Assembly (NCBI RefSeq): GCF_002099425.1
Contig: NW_018344275.1
Span: forward strand, 1,054,001-1,118,000
Reading direction: 5' to 3'
Length of the DNA stretch: 64,000 bases
DNA from: Phascolarctos cinereus
Lineage: Eukaryota; Chordata; Mammalia; Diprotodontia; Phascolarctidae
Shown: positions 22,264 to 32,439 of the stretch, piece after piece
Numbering within the stretch: the first letter of the stretch is position 1
Layout: each line of letters opens with the position of its first letter
Made by a program: the position numbers and the translations under genes
The notes under the pieces: model-generated
The model's database searches: none
What the model saw: only the letters and a program-made list of their open reading frames with translations
Told to the model about the DNA's origin: nothing

Positions 22264-22399
22264 GTGTGAGCTCTGCTCTTAGAGCTGAGGGATTTTTGAC
22301 ACTCTTGGATTCTGTTCCAGGTCCAGCTTCATATTCCAGCTCCCGATAATAGATTCGGTACCCCACCAGAAGGCCATTCAGACTCTCATCCCTTGGTGG
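22264..22399 (-). CDS. SDK1: SDK1 exon E: C-E strands of the FN3 domain
   Basis: The exon is 136 nt (45 codons plus one base), phase 0 in and phase 1 out. The acceptor is 'cctttttgcag' and the donor 'acac|gtgagt'. It reads PPRDESLNGLLVGYRIYYRE, then LEYEAGPGTESKSVKN and PSALRAELT. 'PPRDESLNG(L/I)L.GYRIYYRELEYE' is a strong Sidekick signature. It is separated from exon D by 21.7 kb, the largest complete intron here. In the transcript, a (CA) repeat of about 41 nt (plus-strand 22684-22724) sits about 285 nt upstream of its acceptor. It ends in ...ELT-C, the same residues that end exon F. Confidence 0.94.
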
Positions 22400-22680
22400 C
22401 TGCAAAAAGGTCAAATTTACTTAATGAAGGATGGGAATTGGAATACAACGAGTGGCCTTCTTGTTCTTGATCTCAATGTAAATTAGACAAGAGTGATCAT
22501 AGAATATGAAGGTACACCTGACTAGATAATATAACAGCATAAATAAATAGGAAAAAAGTAGATTTCTTGTAAAACAAGACTTAATGGTACATAGTGGCAT
22601 TAATACCTGGGCTATGATGCCATTGTGCAAGCTTTTTAGAACACTGAATTTCTTAATTCTGCAAGATATTTAAGTTTTCT

Positions 22681-22683
<3 letters not shown>

Positions 22684-22724
<41 letters not shown>
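22684..22724. repeat. (TG)n microsatellite
   Basis: About 20 TG units, (CA)n in the SDK1 transcript, about 285 nt upstream of the exon E acceptor. Confidence 0.97.
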
Positions 22725-22726
<2 letters not shown>

Positions 22727-23224
22727 GGTAGGCATGTGCAATTTGAATCACTTAACTAATCTAGAAGATAAGGAGATAAAAATACTGAATGTCATCCAAC
22801 AAATAGAGGCCAAAGAGGAATCCAAAATGTGGCAGCTCTTGGGCTATAAGTTAGCAGCTATTGGAAACAGGGAACTATGAAAATACAAAGGGCATTGGCA
22901 TGAGTCTGGAGCATAAATCAAGACCTTCCATAGTCTAACTAGATGATACTTTTCCTTCTGGTCAGATTATCTCCCGTCTTTTCTTGCTTTAACTTAAGAA
23001 CCACATCTGTTTTTATCTAGTTTCACATTGTACAGCAAAGAACTGTGGGTAAATAGGTGCTAAATAAATTATAAGAATTTAGTTTTGTGGGGCAAAAGTC
23101 ATCGCTGCTTGCCAACAGATAATTCTACCTACGATACAGGTGTCTGATTGTCCATTCAGTATTTCTTGGGGATTTCTTATATTTCCTTTATTAACTTCCC
23201 TAGCTTCTTTTAGTGTTTGTTTTG

Positions 23225-23325
23225 GAAATCAGTCAGTTAATCAATAAACATTTATTAAACACCTATTACATGCCAGGCATTGTGCTAAGTGCTAGAGACA
23301 CAGAGAAACTTAAAAGACAATGAAC
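23225..23325 (-). repeat. L2 LINE tail
   Basis: 'aatcaataaacatttattaa', 'atgccaggcattgtgctaag'. Confidence 0.85.
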
Positions 23326-23389
23326 TCTTTCTATTTATATGGATGCTGGAACTGGAAAGTCTTTTGGAGAACATTCTTAAGCCTTCTGC

Positions 23390-23570
23390 TACCTTCCTGC
23401 ATGTATCCAGGCCCTAGGCCCTCTATTTAGTTATTGCTTGCCCATCCTTCACAGCCTAGCTCAAGTCCCATCACTTCCATGAACTTTTCCCTAGTACTTC
23501 AGCTCACAGTGAGCTCACCTTTCTTTCTTTTGTACTTTTTGTTCATACCGTGAAATTAGTACCTTATTTT
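23390..23570 (+). repeat. L2 LINE fragment
   Basis: 'ttcacagcctagctcaagtc' and 'cttccatgaacttttcccta'. Confidence 0.7.
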
Positions 23571-23599
23571 TTTTGGAGGCATTGAATTTCTTTCAGTGG

Positions 23600-23718
23600 A
23601 TAGAATACAGTAGATAGGGTGTAGCAGATAGAACCACCTTGACTTGGGGTCAGAAGGCCCACTTGATAGTTATATGAGTTTGAGCAAGTCACTTTAGCAC
23701 TGTGACTCTCAGTTTGTG
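23600..23718 (+). repeat. MIR, first part, split by insertion
   Basis: 'cttgacttggggtcagaagg' and 'gtttgagcaagtcactttag'; the missing MIR tail is found at 24542-24602, beyond the L1-like insertion. Confidence 0.7.
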
Positions 23719-24541
23719 ATGGCAAAAATACTGGGAACTAAAGGGATGTCCATCAGTTGAGGAATGGTTGAATAAATCATGGTGTCCGTGATGGATGTGC
23801 TATTGTGCTGTAAGAAATGATGAAGGGGATGATTATATAAACTAATGCAGAGTGAAGTGAGCAGAACCAGAAGAACAACTTATAACATCAATATTATTAA
23901 AATGAGCAGTTTTGAGGACTTTTATAATCTGATGAAGAATGGAATGGTTAGATCTAGGAGGTAAATATATATAATAACAATAACACTATAAAAATAGACA
24001 ACTATGAAAGCTATTTAAACCATGGTCAATACAATAACCATCCATGATTCTAGTGGACCAATGATGAAACAGGCTATTCATGACAGAGTGGGATGGACTT
24101 AAGGTACACATGTGCAAATATGCATGCATAAATATACCTACGAATATACATGTACGTGCACATATACACCTAAATGTCTATATATATGTTTACATGTATA
24201 TGTGTGCATGGATACATATACATATGTATATATATATATAGAGAGAGAGAGATACAATCATTGAGAAAATTTATTTTGCTTGATTGCATATTTGTTATGA
24301 AAAGTTTTTTCTTTTCTTTTTTTAATGAGGATGGGATGAGAGGTAGGAAAAATAGATTTTATTTTTAAAAAGAGAGAAGTAGAGGGAGTGCTATAAATGT
24401 GAAATGTTGCACATGCTTTCAGATGAGGTCATCATATTACCAGTTTTATTTTGCCACAAAAGAACTCTCAGGAAGTGGGAGTAATTTGTAAGTGTTTGTA
24501 ATATAGAAAACAAAACACTCCAATAAAACTTTAAAAAAAAA
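23719..24541 (+). repeat. Marsupial L1-like 3' repeat, inserted in a MIR
   Basis: 'gttgaggaatggttgaataa', 'gaagtgagcagaaccagaag' match the copy at 6615. It ends 'ccaataaaactttaaaaaaa', a poly-A signal and tail. It contains an internal (TA)/(GA) run at 24220-24252. Confidence 0.75.
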
Positions 24542-24602
24542 TGAGGGACTGGACTAGGTGATCTCTAAAATCTACTCTACCTCAGTTTTCTATGATCTAT
24601 GA
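24542..24602 (+). repeat. MIR, last part after insertion
   Basis: 'gagggactggactaggtgat' to 'tctatgatctatga', the MIR tail continuing from 23718. Confidence 0.72.
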
Positions 24603-24674
24603 TGGGATGAAGGTCTATAGTATCTTAGCAGAGGGGACACATGACCAGTTTGGCAAAAATGATTGAATGAATAA

Positions 24675-24955
24675 CTACAATAACTAACATTTATATAGCG
24701 CTTTAAGGTTTGCAATGTGCTTTATAAATATTAACTCATTTCGTCCTCACAACAACCCTGAGAGGTAGTTATTATTATCATTATTATTATTATCATCATC
24801 ATCCCTGTTTTACAGATAAGAAAACCGAGGCACAGAGACAGTTAAGTGACTTGCCCAGGGTCACAAAGCTATTAAGTGTCAGAAGTAGGATCTGAACTCA
24901 AGTCCTCTTGACTTCAAGCCCAAGTGCTATACACTGTACCACCTGATCTCCAATG
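24675..24955 (-). repeat. MIR/THER1-type CORE-SINE, full length
   Basis: 'agcgctttaaggtttgcaat', an ATT/ATC run, 'acttgcccagggtcacaaag' and 'gtaccacctgatctcc'; one of the best-kept copies here. Confidence 0.92.
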
Positions 24956-25670
24956 AATATTTATTGAACATTAGCAATGTATGAAACACCATGAGCAATT
25001 ATCTCTGTCCTTTGGGATTAATTGCTGAGGACATAAGACTTGAACACAAATAATTGTAATATAAGTAAAAATAAGGTAACTGCTATATCAGTTGGCACAG
25101 CATAGGACATGAAAGGGAAAAAAATTGTAGAAGTGACTTGGGATCTTAAATTTGAGTGCCATCTAAGGTTTTCTTCATACTACTCAACGTCTACAGAAAG
25201 AGTTTAAAAGGACCTCTACAGGTCATCTACTAGGACCTCTTTATTTTTACAAATGAGGAAACTGAGACCCAGAGAGTTTGCCCAGGATGATACAGAAAGG
25301 AGGACTGATAGCTGAACCCAGGCCTTTGATCCCAAACCCAACACTATTTCCACTACATCATGCTGGCTCCAGAGATTATAGAAAATTGAGAGGCCACTTT
25401 CAGCTTAGGTGATGGGGAATGCTTCATGAGGAGGAATGAGAAGGATTTTGAATTGTAGAATGGAATGTGAAAGTGTGCGAAGTAAATGGAAATAAGAAAG
25501 TTCCAGGTATATTCGGGAAATGGTGAGCAGATCATTTCTGGCTGGAACATGAGGCATATGTAGAGTAATAATGAGAGATAAGGCTAGAAAAAAGATCAGA
25601 GTTGGATTATATAGACCTTAAATGTCAGTCAGGCTAAAGGAGCTTCTGGAGGTTTGAGTTACTGTCTGGT
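24956..25670 (-). repeat. L2 LINE with nested MIR
   Basis: 'tatttattgaacattagcaa', 'gggaatgcttcatgaggagg', 'tatatagaccttaaatgtca'. A reverse MIR at about 25205-25375 ('atgaggaaactgagacccag') lies inside. Confidence 0.6.
25205..25375 (-). repeat. MIR nested in L2
   Basis: 'aaatgaggaaactgagaccc', 'gctgaacccaggcctttgat'. Confidence 0.8.
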
Positions 25671-26174
25671 AGAGCCCAGATACCTCTAAGAAATTCCAGG
25701 CACCGCACCACCCAAAAATCACTGTGCTTGAGGAATTACATGGTTCTTAGAATTAGGGGTGAATTAAGGCTACATTAGATCTTTGAAGCAAAGCCAAGTA
25801 GCAATGCCAATGTCCCCCAACTGAAATCAATGGATTGAACCAGAAATGAAACTACTTCATGGCCCAACAAATGGCCATTGATCCCAATGCATTCTATTTC
25901 CAATAAGTTTCAGTCTCCATGAGGCTTATGAATATGCACATATCATAGGACCCCTGTTTAGAGTTCAGTCTTAAAAGATCTTCTAGTCCAGAGGGGCCAC
26001 ACAGGAGGCCTGGGCAGCCCATAACACCAGCAAGTACATCCAGAACCAGAGTAAGATGCCATTGGTAAATATTTAACAAAATGAATACAAACACAGTAAA
26101 ATATAGATAATGTGACATTGTAAATTTAAGTTAATATGTGGCCTAATGGGAACCTTATTACAGACTGGTGGTCA
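25671..26174. other. Intron sequence, nothing recognised
   Basis: No repeat or exon is recognised on either strand. Confidence 0.5.
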
Positions 26175-26300
26175 CTGTTTCTATCTGAGTTTGCTACTAC
26201 TTTTTCATTGTACATATGAGTAAACAAAATCATACAAGTACTAAGTGCCAGACCTGGGATTCCAACCCAGGTCCTCTGGCTCCAAATCAGTGACCGTTAG
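26175..26300 (-). repeat. Decayed MIR
   Basis: 'attccaacccaggtcctctg' with a weak core before it. Confidence 0.55.
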
Positions 26301-26460
26301 CATATACGGCTATTTGCCTTTGAGGTGGTATGCCTGACAGATGAGTTTGTTTGGCTTTTTTGTGGGTCACTGAAATAACATATTTTTAAAAAAATAATAT
26401 ATATGTACATATAACATATATATTTATTAATGTTAAAATTTGAAAACAACTAAAAAATAC

Positions 26461-26705
26461 ATGGGGCAGCTAGGTGGTACAGTGGATAGAGCACTGGGCC
26501 TGGAGTCAGGAAGACCTGAGTTCAAATCTGACCTCAGAAACTAACTAGCTATGTGATACTGGGCAAGCCACTTAACCGGGTTTGCCTCAGTTTCCTCATC
26601 TGCAAAATAAGCTGAAGAAGGAACTGCCAAACTAATCCAGTATCTTTGCCTAGAAAACCCCAAATAGGATCACGAAGAGTTGGATATGACTGAACAACAA
26701 CAAAA
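26461..26705 (+). repeat. MAR1-type CORE-SINE, full length
   Basis: Starts 'atggggcagctaggtggtac' and ends 'gaagagttggatatgactga' plus an (AAC) tail. Flanking 'aaaaatacat' and 'aaaaatgtacat' look like target-site copies. Confidence 0.94.
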
Positions 26706-27283
26706 ATGTACATATTTTTGCTGTCAAAGTTTGAGGAGTTTTCCCACATACTAACTGTTGGTGTTACTTCATCCTGATTTCCTTTCTCTTAATAAAGGCT
26801 CCAACCATGTTCTGTTCTGGACTCCGAAAACATTTTTGTCCTGGCCTGAAGCAGGGTAGGTAAGTGGGGTGAGAATCCTGCCAAAACTATGTGTAAACCT
26901 ATGCCATGTTAACAATTAACTCCTTGGCATCTGACCTAACTTGAAGAGGGAGGGGCAAGAAAAAGGAGACTGAGATCAAGGACTTGAAATTAGGCCTCTT
27001 ACGTAATAGTGTAGTGATCTAACCTGAGGGTGAGTCTTCAAAGCTCTCTCATTGTTCCAGATTACATACCTACTACTCAGTAGCACTTTAGCCTCAGCAG
27101 AAAAAGTCTTCAGGAAGCCCTCAGGATTGCCTCAACACAGACTCAGAGGCCGAAAGAAGTGATTACATTTTTTTTTTGCCTGAAGTGACTCACTTCACCA
27201 CTGAAAGGAAGAGACTTTACAGGATGTTTGGACTAAAATGACTTTTCTGGGGATAGATTGTTATTGTCACGGCAGACCAAAAA
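26706..27283. other. Intron, nothing firmly recognised
   Basis: 'cttaataaaggctccaacca' near 26790 recalls an LTR poly-A region but no ends or partner parts are visible. Confidence 0.4.
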
Positions 27284-27310
27284 ATATGTATATATATATA
27301 TATATATCTG

Positions 27311-27362
<52 letters not shown>

Positions 27363-27372
27363 TATATATATT
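27284..27372. repeat. (TA)n-(CA)n-(TA)n compound microsatellite
   Basis: TA units, then about 21 CA units, then TA units: a symmetric compound array. Confidence 0.95.
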
Positions 27373-28467
27373 TCTGATAATTCATCTCACACAATTCCTG
27401 GTGCTGAAAATTAAAGGCATAGGAGATCTTAGAGGAATCAGGATATTGATGGTAGCATTACAGAATATTTCTACTCTGGGAGGGCTCCAACAGACTTTAT
27501 AGGTATGATGCAGAAAAGGACCCAGATACTGGGGTTATGTCACATGTATGTTTTTCATTAACTACAAGGCAACACTACCCTCCATTATGCAAGAAAATAT
27601 GCTGACCAGTTTTTACCATGAAAGGGAAATATGAAAGGGTCGAATTACTTCACTGAACACTGTCAAATGGGTATTTTTATTCAGGGAATGGGACTCCTAT
27701 TTGTAGGATAAGAAGAGGAGAGATGACAAAATGAGAAGATAATAGATGATGAGAAGACAGAACAACTCATTTTCTATTTTGATTCTGTTCTCCCTACCTC
27801 AAAGATTGATCTTCAGCCAAGAGAACACAGAATTAAAATGGTTAACAGAAAACTGAAGCTTAGATCAACCAAATCCCCCAGTACTAACGAAATTGGTTGT
27901 TGTGTTCTTTGAGTCATTATCACAGATCTTCAACAATTCAGAGAGAATAGGAAAAAATAGATGAAATTGGAGAGGGGCAAATATCCCAGCTTTCAAAAAG
28001 AATAGATTTTAACAAGGGAGATTTAAAACAACAATGACAACAACTATAGGCTGGTAAGCATTACAAAATTCTCAATTACATTATTAAAGGGGCAGCTTAT
28101 AAACAAATAGAAGAGAATAGGGATCACTAAGAGCCAGCATGGGATCATCAAGAATGAAGTTATGCCCAGCCAACCTCATTTTCTTTTCTGACACATTTAC
28201 TACACTGGGAAATAAAGGAAATGCAACAGACCAAATATACCTTTATTACAATATGGCATTTTATGCATTTTACAGAATCCCTCACAGTATCCTTGTCAAT
28301 AAAGGGGAGAGATGTTAGCTAGGTGATAGTGTAGTTGTCTGGCTTTGGAACTGGTTGAATGCCCAAATTCAATGTTGGTCAGGCTGTGGCTATGGGGGCA
28401 GAAGATGGTCTTGAGTGCCCTTGGCTGTATTCTTCTCCTCATTTATATCAATGACTTAGATAAAAGT

Positions 28468-28722
28468 ATGTTGTTCAGTCTTTTCAGTCATGTCCAACTC
28501 TTCATGACCATATTTGGGTTTTTCTTGGCAAAGATGCTGAAGTGGTTTACCATTTCCTTCTCCTTCCTTCTCTTTTTATAGATGAGGAAACTGAGGCAAA
28601 CAGGGTTAAATGACTTGCCCAGGGTCACACAGCTAGTGAGTGTTTGAAGCCAGATATGAACTCAGGTCTTCCTGAGTCCAGGCCTGGCTCTCTGTTCACT
28701 CATTGTGCCACCTGGCTGCCTC
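28468..28722 (-). repeat. MAR1-type CORE-SINE nested in L3
   Basis: 'tcagtcatgtccaactcttc', 'ggcaaagatgctgaagtggt', 'acttgcccagggtcacacag'. Flanks 'agataaaagtat' and 'agatgaatgtat' look like a decayed target-site duplication. Confidence 0.92.
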
Positions 28723-29221
28723 AGATGAATGTATAGATGACACGCTTATCAAATTTTTGGATGACACAAAGCTGGGATGATTAACTAACAATTTGGATGA
28801 TGGAATTAGGAAACAAAAATGTCATCATAGCTTAGAATGGTTGGCTGAAGATAACACAATGAAATTTAATAAAGGTAAATAGAAAGTTTTAAACTCAGGT
28901 TCAGAAAATCAAGTGTACAAGTATAGAGTATGGGAGACATAGCTAAAAGGTAGTTCACGTGAAAAAGATCTGAAGGCCTCAGTAGAATGTAAATTCTATA
29001 TGACTCAGCAGATGAAGTAGCAGTCATACAAGCTAATTTGATTTTAGATTTTAGTAAAAGGGATATTTTCCACATTGAGAAGATACTCTGGTCCTATGCC
29101 ATCTGGATTATTGCATCTCCTTCTGGGTACCACATTACAGAAGGGATATTAACAAGCTGGAGCATGTCCAAAGGAGAATAACCAGCATGGTGAAAGGACT
29201 TATAACTATGTTACAGTAGGA

Positions 29222-29420
29222 CTAGTTCACAGGATCACAGTTCCAGCCCTGAAAAAGATCTCAGATACGATCTAATATAGCACTCTCCTTTACAGCTGAG
29301 AAACCTGAGACCCAGGGAAATTAAGTGACTTGTCTAAGGTCAAACAGAGAGTAAACATGAGAGATGGAATTTGCACCCAGGTCCACTGACTCAAGAGGTA
29401 GTTCTCTTTCTACTAGAAAT
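29222..29420 (-). repeat. MIR nested in L3
   Basis: 'ccctgaaaaagatctcagat', 'aagtgacttgtctaaggtca', 'cacccaggtccactgactca'. Confidence 0.8.
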
Positions 29421-29802
29421 AACAGAACATACTTAATCTGGAAAAGAGAAGACAGGGGCACAGGATAGCTGTCTTCAAGTGCCGTGTGGAAAAAGAATTT
29501 TTCTGTCTGTTCTGTCTGTCTTTAGAAAGCAGAGTGAGAAGCAATGGGTGGAATTTACAAGGAGATAGGCTTTATTGGAAGTAAGGAACAACTCCCTAAC
29601 AATCCAAGCATCCAAAAATGGAATGTGCTGCCTCAGGGGCAGTGAATTCCCCATTAGTGGGAATTTTCAGGAGTAGCATAGATGAACAGTTGTCAGCAAC
29701 ATGGTGGCCAGGATTCATGATTTGGATACAAGTGGGACTAGATGACCTTCAAAGTCCCTTCTAACTCTGCAATTCTGTGAGTCTATGAAAAATAGCATCT
29801 TT

Positions 29803-30115
29803 AATAATAACTGGTATTAATAATAATAATAGTTCATCGGTATGAGATTTTATATAATTTTATGATTTATGATTTTATGATATATGATTTTATGATTTAT
29901 ATGCTTTTATTCATGGAAGACATGAGCCTTAAGCTGGACTTTCATATACATTATCTCATTTAAGCCTTATAATAACTGTATGAGGAAGGAAGTATAGCTA
30001 TTAATTTGTACAGATGGGAAATTAAAATACTTGCATGAGGTCACAGAGAGACTAAATGGTAGAACTGGAACTCAAATCCCTATTTTCTGGGAGAGAGCAC
30101 AGTAATCTCTTCTCT
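29803..30115 (-). repeat. MIR/THER1-type CORE-SINE
   Basis: 'attatctcatttaagcctta', 'gcatgaggtcacagagagac', 'ggaactcaaatccctatttt', with an internal 'atgatttatgatttt' local expansion at 29860-29905. Confidence 0.72.
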
Positions 30116-30399
30116 TATATCATATTGGTCTTATGTATCATCTTAGGATTTAGACTCTAGGGAAAGATATTTGAATTGCTAATATATTTGAGCAAAGATT
30201 GCTTAGAAATGGGAATGAGACAGTCTGGGTTTCTTAACTTGCTTTGACTAATGACTGTGATGTATCCTTGGATAAGTCACTTGAATCTGTTTTCCATTTG
30301 TCAAATGGCTAATATTCATTAAATATTCATATCAAGGAGGGTAGACAATAATTGCAGATCTTTTTGATAGCTTTAAAGGAAGGCACAGTATTACTACAA

Positions 30400-30592
30400 A
30401 GAGCATGGTACCATGGAAAGAGCACAGTCTAGGAGGCAAGAGACTGGTATTCTCTGTCTGATCTCCTATTAATTGTGGTCTTGGCCAAACTACATAACCT
30501 TCAAAACCTCAAGTGTCTCCTCTGGAAGCTGGCCTAGATGAATTTTAAGTTTTCCTTCTGATCTAAGATTCTGTAATTTTATGAACTTGTCA
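30400..30592 (+). repeat. MIR
   Basis: 'accatggaaagagcacagtc' and the tail 'gatctaagattctgtaattt'. Confidence 0.78.
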
Positions 30593-31239
30593 ATGTTCTA
30601 TGCTAATAAATTGAAGCAGGGCCACGGATAATCCAAAACACAAGTTAATAAAAATGATCTAAATGTGCTTTTATAGTGTATCATATGATTTCATAAGCCC
30701 ATCCTTTAAATTATATTTTAATTAGTAAAGATAAGTGAGCATTTGCTGAACATGGTATGGAGTTACCTCAGAATTTTGAACAATCAAAATGTGTTCTCCT
30801 GTGTTTTTCTGTCAGTCTTTATACTACAGAATATTCAATTATGCTTAATGAATGGATATTCATTCCGGAGCAAGCTGATGTAGCTACTGAAACCCATTTT
30901 CTTGACTCATATTTGAGATGACTGCTTTTGTTATACAAAGGTAATAGGCTCATTTGATCACTGTTTTTTTTTTAAATAAAATTAACAAGTAGCTCCCTCT
31001 CCTCAGTATTATAAATCAAGAAACAATTTGGTAGCTTTTCTTCTATATGTGAATCTAACAGAAGTCTAAGTATTTGTCACAGTAAATGTAGGTAGGGCTA
31101 GATGGCCTTTGAGGTCCCTTGAGATGACAAACGGTTGTCTGTGTTTCTCTGGAAAACTACATTCCTTTACTTGTTCCATTTGCCTAATTCTCTTCCTCCT
31201 CCTTTGACTCCTCTTCCTCCTTCTTTCATTCCTTGTCCT
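30593..31239. other. Intron sequence, nothing recognised
   Basis: AT-rich; no exon or repeat family recognised. Confidence 0.5.
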
Positions 31240-31560
31240 CAAATCTGCAGCATCTGCTGTGTACAAGATAGTATACTTAGTACTGAGGATAAGGAAAGGC
31301 ATGAGACATAGAACTCGCCACACATGGTCTAAAAAATAAAAAAGCAATTAGCCTTACGAAGTACCAAGTGCCACGTCAGTGGTGTGGATGACAGTAGCTC
31401 ACAACAGGAAATGGTTGATGAAGGCTGTCAGGGAAAACTTCATGGAAGACACGAGCCTTAAGCTGGACTCTAACGGTCTCATGCCAGTGCAAAAGAATGA
31501 GGAAGGCATGGTAGGCAAGGGAACACCATGCGTGGAGATACAGAAGCAGAAAAATAATTG
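31240..31560 (-). repeat. L2 LINE fragment
   Basis: 'tatacttagtactgaggata', 'aaaacttcatggaagacacg', 'gccttaagctggactctaac'. Confidence 0.65.
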
Positions 31561-32074
31561 TTATGGATTGTAAAATACAGAGAATCCAGCCTATGGTCCA
31601 GGGACTTAAATACCAACCAAGGAGAATTATAAAATATAGCCAGGTGACTTCTGCTTTAAAGCTGATGAATTTAAATTTCTCATCCAGGATGAGTATAGTT
31701 AATCCCAACTTCTCTGTAAAACACAGAGAATAAAAATAATCAGCAAATCTGAAAACGCATGAAAATTGGACACTTTAGTATAGACTTTCTTACACAAACA
31801 GAGCCAACAAATAGTCCTAATAAGCATACAAAAAAGATAATCTATAGTTTCACATCTGATAATTATACTAGGACATCACTACAATGCAGGCCTTGACAGG
31901 GGGAAGGGGCCTAGGCCTTTAGGTGAAACAGCATCATAATGAAGTCTTCTGGTAGTTTTATTGCTAAATTATTTTTGGACTAAGTCTAAAAGAGACTAAA
32001 CTTCATGCTTAATTTCATACAGGGTCAGATATGTGAGTGAGTTTTTTAAATTTTATTTTCTTTTATTGCCTCTA
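31561..32074. other. Intron sequence, nothing recognised
   Basis: No repeat family or exon recognised. Confidence 0.5.
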
Positions 32075-32290
32075 CTTCTTCAGGTATTCATTCCTCAACT
32101 CCTTGTAACCTGGATTCTGTCCCCACCACTTCATAAAAATGGCTATCTCCACCTGCAAATGACTTTCAGGTTTAAATATTCAACTCTAGCCCATCTCCTG
32201 AGCTTTAGTCCCCAATTTTCAACTGCCTGATGGACAACTCCATCTGGATGTCCTGCCAAGAACAGAAACTCAACATATTCAAACCTGAAT
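32075..32290 (+). repeat. L2 LINE, ORF2 region
   Basis: 'tcaactgcctgatggacaac' then 'tccatctggatgtcctgcca', L2 ORF2 blocks. Confidence 0.7.
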
Positions 32291-32439
32291 TCCTAAAGTG
32301 ACTACAGGCTAGCAGAAGAGAGGGCCAGCAATTCGTGGCAGATAATATCAAAGTGGAGAGCCAGTAAAGGACTCAGATGTCTAGATATAATCCCGTAAAG
32401 TATGGCTAACAAGTTGAGTTAATGAGAAATCTTAATATA

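Larger units (their letters stand above)
27820..29800 (+). mobile_element. L3/CR1 LINE, RT to 3' end, with two nested SINEs
   Basis: 'LIYINDLDKS' (28438-28468) is the conserved CR1 RT motif, resuming after the SINE with 'caaatttttggatgacacaa' (FLDDTK). 'ccatctggattattgcatct' and the tail 'gggactagatgaccttcaaa' then 'ctgcaattctgtgagtctat' complete the order. Multiple stops and frame changes; not functional. Confidence 0.82.

Noticed and set aside
26780-26830. LTR poly-A region
   Set aside because: Only an AATAAA-like motif; no ends, duplication or partner parts visible.
31066-31347. 93-residue minus-strand frame with an Arg/Lys-rich middle
   Set aside because: The basic stretch comes from a short pyrimidine-rich run; no splice sites fit the Sidekick frame.
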